DNA from: Solobacterium sp.
Lineage (GTDB): Bacteria; Bacillota_I; Bacilli_A; Erysipelotrichales; Erysipelotrichaceae
DNA: 46,345 nucleotides
Direction: 5' to 3'
NCBI GenBank assembly: GCA_017432325.1
Contig: JAFRJJ010000039.1
Location: forward strand, 1-46,345
Below the pieces are notes generated by a model. The model was not told where the DNA came from, ran no database searches, and worked only from the letters and a program-made list of their open reading frames with translations. The translations under genes and the position numbers were made by a program. This document shows, one piece after another, positions 18,001 through 25,688 of this stretch. Positions within the stretch are counted from its first letter, which is position 1, and every line of letters begins with the position of its first letter.

Positions 18001-18554
18001 GGGGGGTTCGTCTTCTGAGAAAACAGTTCCCATGCTTGATCGATTCCAGAAAAATCCGCCGTTGTATCAAATAGTAACTCTAAAAGCCAACTAACAACTG
18101 TTGGCTCACTGTTAATCCAATCGCATAAAATAGACGCATCGTAAACATGCACAGCTTTCCAGTCTGTATGTTCAGTTTCCCATTGCGTTATTGGCATTTT
18201 GAATGCCCAAATCTTTGGAGATACCAAATAAAGCGATGTTTTACTTTTATCAATGCCCAAAGAATTCTTTGTTCTTTTTTCATAATCCAATTCGATTTTT
18301 CGCAGCAAATCTTCACTTGTCCCAAACTCCCAAACGCTAGTCCCTTCGGCTATATATGTAGTCCCTGTCGCACAAGTAATTACCCCGTCAAAGCCACTCG
18401 CCCAAATATCATTACCAGAAGGAATACGAAGACTGGTTAAATCACTAGCTCCGGCGACTATCAGTTTTTTTACGATAAGCGGAAGTAGTCCTTCAAACTG
18501 TCTTTTCTTTTCTGTATTCAGCGCTTCCAACATGGATGCAGTTATCAATTCCAT
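15060..18554 (-). CDS. Large unrecognised protein, STAND-like, possible defence effector
   Basis: 1164 residues; I cannot name it. The N-terminal 170 residues contain GNDIWASGFDGVI, then GTSVWEFGTSEDLLRK and DYEKRT. This D...WE..K pattern looks like a variant PD-(D/E)XK nuclease-type domain, although the canonical ExK is not clear. Next, residues about 190-215 (EDREKEIALLYKSLKQTVIKVKSDS) sit where a STAND NTPase would have its P-loop, but no GxxxxGK[ST] is present. A helical region with GINESAAHELYAFCHGNLRALVRR follows, and then about 700 residues of alpha-helical repeat-like sequence. The architecture (N-terminal effector, degenerate NTPase, long helical sensor) resembles Avs/STAND defence proteins, by inference. 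It is AT-rich, has GGAGGG before its ATG, and is the last cargo gene of the island. Confidence 0.7.
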   Translation of the reverse strand: MELITASMLEALNTEKKRQFEGLLPLIVKKLIVAGASDLTSLRIPSGNDIWASGFDGVITCATGTTYIAEGTSVWEFGTSEDLLRKIELDYEKRTKNSLGIDKSKTSLYLVSPKIWAFKMPITQWETEHTDWKAVHVYDASILCDWINSEPTVVSWLLELLFDTTADFSGIDQAWELFSQKTNPPFSQEMFLEDREKEIALLYKSLKQTVIKVKSDSFLESMGFVLGALKQNQELQEKCVVVNNPSTYQTISNITKDKIIILNYINSHDIIPSENSVIVCYNKEAISIKPDIQLNPYSKMHFYNAFRKMGINESAAHELYAFCHGNLRALVRRIPGTTNEHKPDWAGIDEKKLLEPIVFLRSINISIDREIVEKIANTSFETIEEFYKALVQKEDSPIKKIESNYLIVNYEEAWSVLGCSVDDSSFDRFHSSVKWLLEEIRNDGLYTGRFGQTHIIQQHVRNLMLNYVYYSFSSDDSSKVTDAVTEILEYSLEDRTANLLLENMAVLAEAAPLATLGFIERNLYDKESNLLSRFSANDYQHEYIGVLSAIDELTLYRSTSIRACKLLFSLYLMDYEYKVLNSPEESLLTALCLFNTEVALSIQQKRELITFFNTKDPYHTCRLICMLLGKDSFWRSIRYGEHHYDAQEELTIQEIIETSEFIAGVAFEHLVSCGDVSALQDLLKQYHHLRPDYLEKLMHRFSARAFSDKDLMPVVFQLKDRVYSIQKYQMETEQPYLHVLKSWENLLLSICSEEEREDWLFYKTYECPSETLLEYKDDDYFEIKEQERKIRISKLRDIYQTRGISGIIRLVKRMENHSYWGSILAEVIYGDSLFTLVDALSLDGKYALIGGMIDAISEDSSRAIYSKLSSESRLSILPFISREEYWKLLETEEEKEEYWKHKDMLSFSEERYEQFLIYNPRGLLMYFYERMEKEPSTRIEQAKTVINSILGNEKDFTFRAKQDEYYISEIVKRIDLLFYSDEWAHTTLSLYTKGFVQEMPLSGKVFFFHHPHNYVEFVSADPSRRFTEQWRFSLPANACDEYDVLVYFVDTLINSNHVSLAGSIIGKTPDGEDGIRLNEKTRELLEHVDDAEFDNAVISGIINAMGIRTVTDGADRKALFVKNEKDASDLELFYPHAAYVLRGLSRFYLSEGRQDYIQSEISDY

Positions 18555-18915
18555 AGCACATTCCCTCCAAGGTTTTATGCCGGTTTATATGCACTGTTAA
18601 GGATAAATACAGCTTCCCAGATATGTCCGGAAATAGATATTCGGTACTTGGCAAGCAGTGCATACTCGTAAGAGTATGCGTTTTTTTCGTGGAACCGTCC
18701 TCTCTTCGGTACTTGGCAAGCAGTGTCCCGATGGACGGTTCCAGAACTTGGCGAGCAGTGTTCCGATCCGGATCGGAACCACTTTCGCCAAAACTAGCTC
18801 GTTGGGATAATCCCAAACCCTTACGATCGCACAAGTGCGAGCTGCGCGTCTTTCGACGCTTCATACAATTGCAAAAATCGATTTTTGCAGTTTTCAGATA
18901 CTCATCGTTTTTAAT
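18555..18915. other. Hairpin-dense intergenic region with short repeats
   Basis: This 361-base gap holds three copies of a CGGTACTTGGCAAGCAGTG-like unit (ending at 18660, 18725 and 18760, the third degenerate). It also has at least seven perfect or near-perfect short palindromes: 18660-18679, 18691-18700 with 18733-18742, 18760-18779, 18802-18816, 18827-18840, 18846-18859 and 18870-18889. No plausible ORF is present. It may encode a structured RNA or be a recombination or REP-like element. Confidence 0.6.
18660..18687 (+). terminator. Plus-strand terminator-like hairpin
   Basis: GCATACTC-gtaa-GAGTATGC followed by G and seven Ts. It is a good intrinsic terminator on the plus strand, although both neighbouring genes are on the minus strand, so it may end a small plus-strand or antisense transcript. 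Confidence 0.55.
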
Positions 18916-19749
18916 TTATAGATCTTTGAGCTTAACCCCGTCTGCGGTTTTCCAGTCAACATTACCGTTGGATGTGTGCCCCAAAATCACAGCAGACGCC
19001 GCCGACGGCGCTTTAAACTCATAATCCCGAGTGAATACACGATCAGAAATAGTTCCATCTTTGATCAGGGCATTCCGAAGATTATAATACGATTTCCCCT
19101 TTGTCTCCAAAGAAGGAACCGTATGATCGGAAACCGTGGAACCTTCCAAAACGGTAAAACCTCCGGCGCTTACAAATCCTTTTGCAGAAGCTCCGGATCC
19201 TTTGCAGTAAAGGTAAATCGTCTCATCATCCGCCTTGGGGACGGGCACAAGTACTTTATAGCCCAGGGTGTTGATAAGGATTTTTACGTTATCAATGAAC
19301 TCCTCCATGCTGGCAATCTGAGCTTCTTTCAATACCGTGTTCTTGTATGTATTCTTTGTGAGAATCGTATACCGGCCACATTCTTTTGCAATCTCGACAA
19401 ACCGATTTTCAAGATATCGGATCAGCGCTTTGTTCAGATCACGGCCAACGAAGATTACAGCGGTATTCCAATAATACTTTTCTTTCCCGGATTGATAATC
19501 CCGAAGATGCTGTGTCGGGCGATCCAACACATTCTCCGCTTCTCCGATATAGACAGAATCGGTTCCATCGTCTTCCTGGCAAATCAGGAAATAGATGCCG
19601 ACACCTTTTATATCTTCCCGGTCACAAGCGGATACCTCCGTACGCGGAATCTTGATTGCCTTTCCGTTCCAGTTTGACAGTTCTGCTGTAATCAAACTCT
19701 CGGCAGTACCGTTTACAAGGAACAATTCGATTGCTTTTCCGTATGCCAT
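18916..19749 (-). CDS. GIY-YIG nuclease domain protein with DUF4357
   Basis: 277 residues from this ATG. GVGIYFLI (about residue 50) and VYIGEAENVLDRPTQHL form the GIY-YIG core, with the conserved Arg and His in the following helix and a possible catalytic Glu in RYLENRFVEIAKE. The C-terminus (KSYYNLRNALIKDGTI..DYEFKAPSAASAVILGHTSNGNVDWKTADGVKLKDL) is a clear DUF4357 domain. GIY-YIG/DUF4357 proteins often sit beside type I restriction genes, as here, 12 nt after hsdR. AAGGAG precedes this start; three residues upstream there is an in-frame GTG, which I do not favour. The role in the system is not established. Confidence 0.85.
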   Translation of the reverse strand: MAYGKAIELFLVNGTAESLITAELSNWNGKAIKIPRTEVSACDREDIKGVGIYFLICQEDDGTDSVYIGEAENVLDRPTQHLRDYQSGKEKYYWNTAVIFVGRDLNKALIRYLENRFVEIAKECGRYTILTKNTYKNTVLKEAQIASMEEFIDNVKILINTLGYKVLVPVPKADDETIYLYCKGSGASAKGFVSAGGFTVLEGSTVSDHTVPSLETKGKSYYNLRNALIKDGTISDRVFTRDYEFKAPSAASAVILGHTSNGNVDWKTADGVKLKDL

Positions 19750-19761
19750 TTCACACACTCC

Positions 19762-22700
19762 TTACGCTGCCAATGCGTTCGCGTTGACCTGTTCGATCAC
19801 TCTCCGGATGCCCATCCATACGGTCAGGTCCGTAAACACTTCCACGATGCTACCCTGGTCCGTAAACGGAGGCTCCTGCAGCACAGACAGATCTTTCATC
19901 ATTCCGTTGTGGACGATATACTCCACGATCTGATTGACAAAATAGATCTGACGGCTGTCCAGGTGTGTTTCATCCAGGTATTCCGAGAACGCCGCTTTCG
20001 CAGCATTCATATCCAGGCCGACAATTTCGCGCACGAACTCGCCCAGTGGTTTTTCGCCATATTCAGCCTGGTATTCCTGCCTTGTCCCGACCTCGCTCCA
20101 TAGAATCTCTTCCAGCACTTTTACGTCCGCGCTGGTCAGCGGCACGTTGCTCTTGAGCTTGGCGATCACAGCATTGTCCTGATGCTGCCGGACATAGTAC
20201 TCAGCCTTGGCCTTGTAGTTCTTCAGGTCGTCGCTGTCAAGCTCGGACTCCTTCCAGTCAATCGACAGGATCTCATCATCAAAATCCGTATCATAAATGA
20301 TCTTGCCGGTCGGGATGTACTTCATCAGATCCCGCAGGCTCTCGCGTATATGCTCAAATTCATCGATGCCGGCATTGTCCAGATAGTCTGTGTGCAGGAT
20401 CTTGTCGATCAGTTCCGCCTGCATCATGATCTCCGGAATGTTGGCCACACTGGCCACGGCGGAGACCTTCTTTATCAGGTCGTGTCTGGCCCTGCTGTAC
20501 TTTTTCCCGGCGAGGTAGGCAAGCTCGATCCCATACATCAGGGCATCGAACCGCAGCGCTTTGGCGTCATCGGTTTCCGGCTCGATCAGCGGAGCCAGCT
20601 CCTCCCGGACCATGAGCGTATCCTCATAGGTCAGTGCATGATAATTCTCGGAAACGGCATACTGATCCACATACCGCAGATGCTGCCGTACTGCGAAGTT
20701 CTCCCGGTTCAGCTCCTGAACCTTCCCGGTCATATGCTCCACCAGCGCTTTTCGATAGGCGATCAGCCTTTCTGTCTGATACTGCAGATCCTGGAGCTTA
20801 TATGTGATCTCGAACTGCAGGCCGAAAATAGCCCCTTGCAACGCGATCATGTTGGCTGTGGGCTTGCCTTTGTTCATACGGAAAAACTCGAAGTTCCCGC
20901 AGAAATCGAAGATATAGAACTTGTCCTTATCCACGCCGTCGATGAGTCCCGGGCAGAGACGCGTTCCACGCCCGATCATCTGCCAGAATTTAGCCTTGGA
21001 CATGACTTTCTTGAAGAACACCAGATTCAGCACTTCCGGGACATCAATGCCGGTGTCCAGCATGTCTACCGAAATAGCGATCTGCGGCATCTTTTTAGGA
21101 TCAGAGAACTCGTCGATGGCGCTCTGGGCGTATGTCATGTAGTTGTCGATGACCTTGGCGTAACCGTTCAGATGCGGATACTCCTTCCCGAACACCTCCA
21201 TGATCTTTTCCGCATGGGTGTGATTCTTGGCAAAGATGATGGTCTTGCCGATCTTATTGCCGTAATCGATCTTCAGGCCGTGCGTCATCAGGATATTCAG
21301 GACCTCACGGATCGTATCCTCATTGAAGATCCATTCGTTCAGCGCAGAGGAAGCAATGCTTTCCGGCAGCTCGCCGTTTTCATCCTCGAAGGTATCCTCG
21401 TAGATTTCCTTATCTTCATCAGACAGATCATCGTAGACGATACCCTGCTGGATGAATTTCAGCGTCGTTTCCACGGACATGAAATCCACCAGGTATCCGT
21501 CCTGTACGGCCTGGGCCAGCTCATAGCCATAGGTCGGCACGCCGCTTTCCAGCTCGAAGATGGCATAGGTATTCTTGTCGATTTCATCCTTCGGCGTGGC
21601 AGTCAGGCCAACCAGTGGCGCATCGAAATAGTTGAAAATATCCTTGTATTTGTTGTAGATCGACCGGTGAGCCTCGTCGCAGATCACCAGATCGAAATGA
21701 CCGCAGGAGAACAGCTTGCCTTCCTCATCCCGGACCGAGTCGATGCAGTTCATCATGGTCTGGTAGGTAGAGAACACGCCGTGGGCCGTATAGTTGTCCT
21801 TCTCCTCGCAGAGGTTCGTCACCGAGAAATCTGGCAGGAGATTCACAAAGTTCCGCTTCGCCTGGGTTACCAGGGAATTTCGGTCGGCCAGAAATAGAAC
21901 ATTTTTGATCCAGCCCTGTTCCAGCAGCACTTTAACCAGGGCGATGACCGTCCGCGTCTTGCCGGAACCGGTAGCCATGACCAGCAGCGCTTTGCGGCGG
22001 TTCTTCTGCCCGAAGGCGTCGCACACGGCCTTGATGGCTGCTTCCTGATAGTAACGGCCGGCGATGGCCTTATCTACAACGATGTATTTCAGGCTGGAGC
22101 GCATGCTCTGCAGATTGAACAGCTTTTCAAGATCCCGCTTGGAATAAAAGGCAGCGACTTTGCGCTCCGGGTACTGGTTGTCCACGAAACGGGTGTCAAA
22201 ACCGTTGGTCAGGAACACCACCGGACGACGGCCCTGTTTTTTCTCGATCAGATCTGCATATAGCTTGGCCTGCTGGCGGCCTTTGGCCACGTCCACGCAG
22301 GTGCGCTTGGCCTCGATCACCGCCAGGATGCGCCCATCATCGCCCATCAACACATAATCCGCATAGCCGACTTCGGATTTGTTGGGCATGCCGGGGATCT
22401 CATACTCGTTGATCCAGTTCTTCCCCTCGATCCAGCCGGCGTCCTCCAGCATGGCGTCGATATAGAGCTTGCGGGTCTTATATTCGGAGATATCCAGAGG
22501 CTTCGGGACGTAGGTCTGCTGCTGCTCGACACGGCGGGCAGTCAGCTCCTCCCGCAGGGTGGCATTCTCCGCCATCAGCTCTTCCAGCTTCAGCTCCGCC
22601 TCGGTATCAGAGACCTGCACGGCTGCAGGAGGCTCCTGCTCCAACAGGGAAGGATCGTATGTACCTTCCTGATAATCATCGGCATAGCAGTAGGCCACAA

Positions 22701-23058
22701 AGTCCAGGAAGATATAGAGATTCTCCAGGCACAGCGCGGCCTGCTCTTTCGTGATCCTTCTCCCTGCATGCGCAACAGCGTTGCCGGTCTTCCGGATATA
22801 GTCCATGCGGCGAAGGAGATTATCATCCACGATATCCCGGAACTCGTCCGTGTTCATCAGGCTGATGAGGTTGTCCTGATAGGGCATTATCAGCGCCGAA
22901 TCCACGGAATACATCCATTTGACCGCAGACTCCATCGCCCGGCGACAATTCAGCACACAGGCTGCTGGGTCGATCTGATAGATGCGCTCCGCCGATACAG
23001 CCGGCTCCGCAAATGGGGCGAAATCCTGTTCTTTTGTGAAGAGATCAAAGTTGGTCAT
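19762..23058 (-). CDS. hsdR: Type I restriction enzyme R subunit
   Basis: 1098 residues. The N-terminal 120 residues look like a DUF4145 domain (RRMDYIRKTGNAVAHAGRR), a HEPN-fold relative found on many HsdR proteins. The PD-(D/E)XK nuclease comes next, with YADYVLMGDDGRILAVIEAKRT near residues 235-252. The superfamily 2 motor follows: Walker A ATGSGKT near 362-368, DEAH near 460, GLTATP, and motif VI QMIGRGTRLCPG. The C-terminal domain contacts HsdM. It translocates DNA and cuts at unmethylated targets when assembled with HsdM and HsdS. It is GC-richer than hsdS and the HEPN genes around it. GAGGTG precedes the ATG. Confidence 0.95.
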   Translation of the reverse strand: MTNFDLFTKEQDFAPFAEPAVSAERIYQIDPAACVLNCRRAMESAVKWMYSVDSALIMPYQDNLISLMNTDEFRDIVDDNLLRRMDYIRKTGNAVAHAGRRITKEQAALCLENLYIFLDFVAYCYADDYQEGTYDPSLLEQEPPAAVQVSDTEAELKLEELMAENATLREELTARRVEQQQTYVPKPLDISEYKTRKLYIDAMLEDAGWIEGKNWINEYEIPGMPNKSEVGYADYVLMGDDGRILAVIEAKRTCVDVAKGRQQAKLYADLIEKKQGRRPVVFLTNGFDTRFVDNQYPERKVAAFYSKRDLEKLFNLQSMRSSLKYIVVDKAIAGRYYQEAAIKAVCDAFGQKNRRKALLVMATGSGKTRTVIALVKVLLEQGWIKNVLFLADRNSLVTQAKRNFVNLLPDFSVTNLCEEKDNYTAHGVFSTYQTMMNCIDSVRDEEGKLFSCGHFDLVICDEAHRSIYNKYKDIFNYFDAPLVGLTATPKDEIDKNTYAIFELESGVPTYGYELAQAVQDGYLVDFMSVETTLKFIQQGIVYDDLSDEDKEIYEDTFEDENGELPESIASSALNEWIFNEDTIREVLNILMTHGLKIDYGNKIGKTIIFAKNHTHAEKIMEVFGKEYPHLNGYAKVIDNYMTYAQSAIDEFSDPKKMPQIAISVDMLDTGIDVPEVLNLVFFKKVMSKAKFWQMIGRGTRLCPGLIDGVDKDKFYIFDFCGNFEFFRMNKGKPTANMIALQGAIFGLQFEITYKLQDLQYQTERLIAYRKALVEHMTGKVQELNRENFAVRQHLRYVDQYAVSENYHALTYEDTLMVREELAPLIEPETDDAKALRFDALMYGIELAYLAGKKYSRARHDLIKKVSAVASVANIPEIMMQAELIDKILHTDYLDNAGIDEFEHIRESLRDLMKYIPTGKIIYDTDFDDEILSIDWKESELDSDDLKNYKAKAEYYVRQHQDNAVIAKLKSNVPLTSADVKVLEEILWSEVGTRQEYQAEYGEKPLGEFVREIVGLDMNAAKAAFSEYLDETHLDSRQIYFVNQIVEYIVHNGMMKDLSVLQEPPFTDQGSIVEVFTDLTVWMGIRRVIEQVNANALAA

Positions 23059-23079
23059 GGTGGTGTCACCTCGGCAGTC

Positions 23080-23904
23080 TTATGGTTCTGGGAATGGGTC
23101 AAAATCTTCTCCGTATTTTTCTTTCCATTCAAGTCTTTGGAATGCTATCCCTTTTTGTGCATAAACAAGAGTGTTCTCCCAGTCATCTATGTTCTTGAAT
23201 TCTAAAACTGCATAATTCCCGGAAAGGTATTCGTAGCAAAATGCTGTGTAGTCTTCTGCGAATTCCAGCAAAACGTTAATGTCTTGATATGATAAAGGGC
23301 TTACTCGATAAAGGGTTTCTAGATTAAAATTGACATTTCGATCGTTATGCGCATAGATTTTATTTCTTTGTTCTCTTAGGTTTTTACAAACGGTCTGTAT
23401 AGATGCAAATCGTTTGTGGTACATATCAAGCAGTTCCTCAACCGTAACCTCAATCGTGACATTCTGTAAATGGTTGCCGTTTGTATCAGATAATAGACTT
23501 AAGAGAGCTTCTTCTTTCGCCACTCTTTCCTTGAAATAGCATTTTTCGCATTCACGAAGTGTGTGCTGAAGAGGAATAACGAACCCGTATACTTCGCCAT
23601 CGCTTTCGAAAGAATGCTCACCCCGGTCTTTAGGAAAATAATCCTTGTGTGCTTCAGCTTGTTCCATGAGATACCCCAACCCAGCGCTTTTATCATCTGC
23701 ATCGTAAAGCCTGGCAAGCCTTATGGACATCGCCTCAATTAGTGCCATCTCACTAATACTATAAAAAGCGGGGGACAGACTGATTTCTTGTTTATAAGCT
23801 GTCCGGTTTGCTTTATATTGGTCAAGAATATCCATATATGAACGAGCATACAGGGCTTCCATCATTAGGTTTTTCGATAATTGAACAAGCTCATCCTTTT
23901 CCAT
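23080..23904 (-). CDS. HEPN-motif protein, AbiU2-like, between hsdS and hsdR
   Basis: 274 residues, mostly alpha-helical. It contains LREQRNKIYAHNDRN, with R180-N181..H186 matching the Rx4-6H catalytic signature of HEPN RNases. The N-terminal helices (AFYSISEMALIEAMSIRLARLYD) are reminiscent of the AbiU2/AbiV HEPN group. It starts 4 nt after hsdS and stops 21 nt before hsdR, so it is embedded in the restriction operon. A role as an RNase effector or antiphage back-up is inferred from the motif and position; a non-catalytic HEPN is also possible. It is clearly AT-richer than the adjacent hsdR. Confidence 0.75.
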   Translation of the reverse strand: MEKDELVQLSKNLMMEALYARSYMDILDQYKANRTAYKQEISLSPAFYSISEMALIEAMSIRLARLYDADDKSAGLGYLMEQAEAHKDYFPKDRGEHSFESDGEVYGFVIPLQHTLRECEKCYFKERVAKEEALLSLLSDTNGNHLQNVTIEVTVEELLDMYHKRFASIQTVCKNLREQRNKIYAHNDRNVNFNLETLYRVSPLSYQDINVLLEFAEDYTAFCYEYLSGNYAVLEFKNIDDWENTLVYAQKGIAFQRLEWKEKYGEDFDPFPEP

Positions 23905-23908
23905 ATCT

Positions 23909-25006
23909 TCACCCGAAATATTGCTGCATCAGGCTGTCAAACAGTACTTGCGCTTCATCTAGCGCTTTCTGTACGGCAGCTTTTGATTTGTCGACCTGGG
24001 CATAAAAATGCTCAAAGCTTATCTGTTCCTGCAGTGGCGGAAGTTGAAATCTCAAGCCTTTAATTATGCCGAGATTAAGGCCATCCATGATTGCTCCTTT
24101 TGCATTTCCAGTTAACTGTCGTTGTACTTCTGGATGCATTTGGAATGCACTGCATAAGAATACCGAGCCTACTCTTGTATAATCAGGTGTCAGACATGCG
24201 AGATGCTTTGTGTTTATTGCTAATGGCATATCATCTGGTATCACAGCAGAGCGTCCTATAGTTCCCATAATTGTAATAATCACATCTCCGGGATGAACCG
24301 TATAGCGTTTTAATTGCTGATACTTCTCTTCGGTTATATATCGCATCCTGTTATACGAGAATCTGTTTTCAACAGCATTATCAATGCCAAGCACAAATAT
24401 ACCGTCATCTACGAACTCATCATGATGGAGGGCGCTACCAAAAGGCCCTGTCCTAGTATCAGTACAGATATCCCCTATGGTAACTGTGGGCCAAGAAGGA
24501 TTTGCGCTTCCAAACATCTCGACAAATCGGGCTTTGATGAGGTCCTCCAAAGATTGTAGTTCCTGCTTGCGAATATCTATGATGCCTTTTGCCTTGGTCA
24601 GAATATCAACTATAGCTCTCTGACTCTGTATATCGGGCAATTCTATCAAAGCATCAGTCAGGTTTCCCAGTTTTATATACTTGATTACTCCACCGATGGA
24701 TAGTTTACGGAGTTCTTCTACATACCCATCCAAAAAGTAGTATAAATAGGGCATGAAGAGCTTTCCTGCCCCGTTCTCTTCAATGATGTAAGTCCTCTGA
24801 TAAGCATCGAATTTCCCATTATAGTATTTCACATTCAAATCGCCATTACCCGCAACTAAAACACATTCACAGTCGTAGGAATATGAGTTAATTCGCAGCG
24901 GCTCTCTTGAACAAGTGAAAAAGGGATACTTACCATCAGGAGAAGATGCATTTGCATCCAACTTGCCTGTTTTGATCCTTGTCAAATCTCCAAGCTTAAT
25001 TTTCAT
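23909..25006 (-). CDS. hsdS: Type I restriction specificity subunit
   Basis: 365 residues with two target-recognition domains. TRD1 begins MKIKLGDLTRIKTGKLDANAS. A central conserved helix follows, with IVDILTKAKGIIDIRKQELQSLEDLIKARFVEMF, then TRD2 (VTIGDICTDTRTGPFGSALHHDEF..GDVIITIMGTIGRSAVI). The C-terminal conserved helix is LQEQISFEHFYAQVDKSKAAVQKALDEAQVLFDSLMQQYF. Each TRD reads half of a bipartite DNA target; the sequence read cannot be predicted. The ORF is intact, with no sign of phase-variable shuffling partners nearby. It is AT-rich relative to hsdM and hsdR. Confidence 0.93.
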   Translation of the reverse strand: MKIKLGDLTRIKTGKLDANASSPDGKYPFFTCSREPLRINSYSYDCECVLVAGNGDLNVKYYNGKFDAYQRTYIIEENGAGKLFMPYLYYFLDGYVEELRKLSIGGVIKYIKLGNLTDALIELPDIQSQRAIVDILTKAKGIIDIRKQELQSLEDLIKARFVEMFGSANPSWPTVTIGDICTDTRTGPFGSALHHDEFVDDGIFVLGIDNAVENRFSYNRMRYITEEKYQQLKRYTVHPGDVIITIMGTIGRSAVIPDDMPLAINTKHLACLTPDYTRVGSVFLCSAFQMHPEVQRQLTGNAKGAIMDGLNLGIIKGLRFQLPPLQEQISFEHFYAQVDKSKAAVQKALDEAQVLFDSLMQQYFG

Positions 25007-25028
25007 CGCTCATCCCCACAAGCCCCAA

Positions 25029-25667
25029 TTAATCAAATACTCTTAAGTCTTCATATTCATTCAATACATCAAACCCTCTTTGTTCAATGTATTGGCTAAC
25101 TCGATCAATCTCTTCATCGAGTTTTATACAAACCCATTCTCTCGTTTTTTCACATAATTCTTTTAGTATTGCGATCGTAGGATCATAATCAAATTTAGCT
25201 TGCATCCTAGGGTATGCAATGCCGACCATCTTCTGTTCGTCAATATTCAATACAGCACCTAGCTTTGATGCTTTAAAGTCCTTCTCGTCATGGGCAAAAT
25301 ACTTGTTCCTCATTTCGATATACTTGGCATGACATCCTATTGGATCATCGGGTAAATCTTTGTATACTCTTGCCGCATCTAACTGAGATCTACCGCCGTT
25401 TTTGGATGGTGAGTAGCATTTAGAATACTGAATTACTGCCATACGAAAAAAACATTGTCTTTCTATATCGTTAACTGTTTGAGTGCATAGTTCTAAGAAG
25501 CTCAACGCATAATTAATGTCTATATCAATCAGAACATACGAATACAATTTCCTGAACTGTTCTTCTCGTGGAATCTCAACATAGCGGTTTGTAAATGGTA
25601 ATTCTTTAAGAGTAACCATTCCGGATTCATTAATGTCATACTTATAGTCATATTTCATTATTGTCAT
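25029..25667 (-). CDS. Second HEPN-motif protein, between hsdM and hsdS
   Basis: 212 residues, predominantly helical. YIEMRNKYFAHDEKDF contains R120-N121..H126, the same RNKxxAH signature as the other HEPN gene of the operon but in an otherwise different sequence. I do not recognise a named family. It sits 22 nt after hsdM and 22 nt before hsdS, on the same strand, and probably starts at the ATG at 25667 (GAGGATGA upstream). It may be an RNase, a regulatory partner of the other HEPN protein, or part of a toxin-like pair (inference). Confidence 0.7.
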   Translation of the reverse strand: MTIMKYDYKYDINESGMVTLKELPFTNRYVEIPREEQFRKLYSYVLIDIDINYALSFLELCTQTVNDIERQCFFRMAVIQYSKCYSPSKNGGRSQLDAARVYKDLPDDPIGCHAKYIEMRNKYFAHDEKDFKASKLGAVLNIDEQKMVGIAYPRMQAKFDYDPTIAILKELCEKTREWVCIKLDEEIDRVSQYIEQRGFDVLNEYEDLRVFD

Positions 25668-25688
25668 TCATCCTCGCAAACCATTTAA

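Noticed and set aside
18640..18760. CRISPR array
   Set aside because: Only three short copies, one degenerate, with unequal spacing (65 and 35 bp), hairpins in the spacers and no cas genes nearby.
18493..18864. 123-residue minus-strand ORF
   Set aside because: It crosses the hairpin region and the start of the 1164-residue gene, its translation consists of repeat-derived sequence, and it has no ribosome binding site.
18555..18915. Retron RNA or type III toxin-antitoxin RNA
   Set aside because: No reverse transcriptase belongs to the island (the only one is the intron maturase at 228-1529), and no ToxN-like gene is adjacent; repeats and hairpins alone are not enough.
20182..21897. 571-residue plus-strand ORF
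   Set aside because: Antisense shadow of hsdR, whose motifs are complete on the minus strand.
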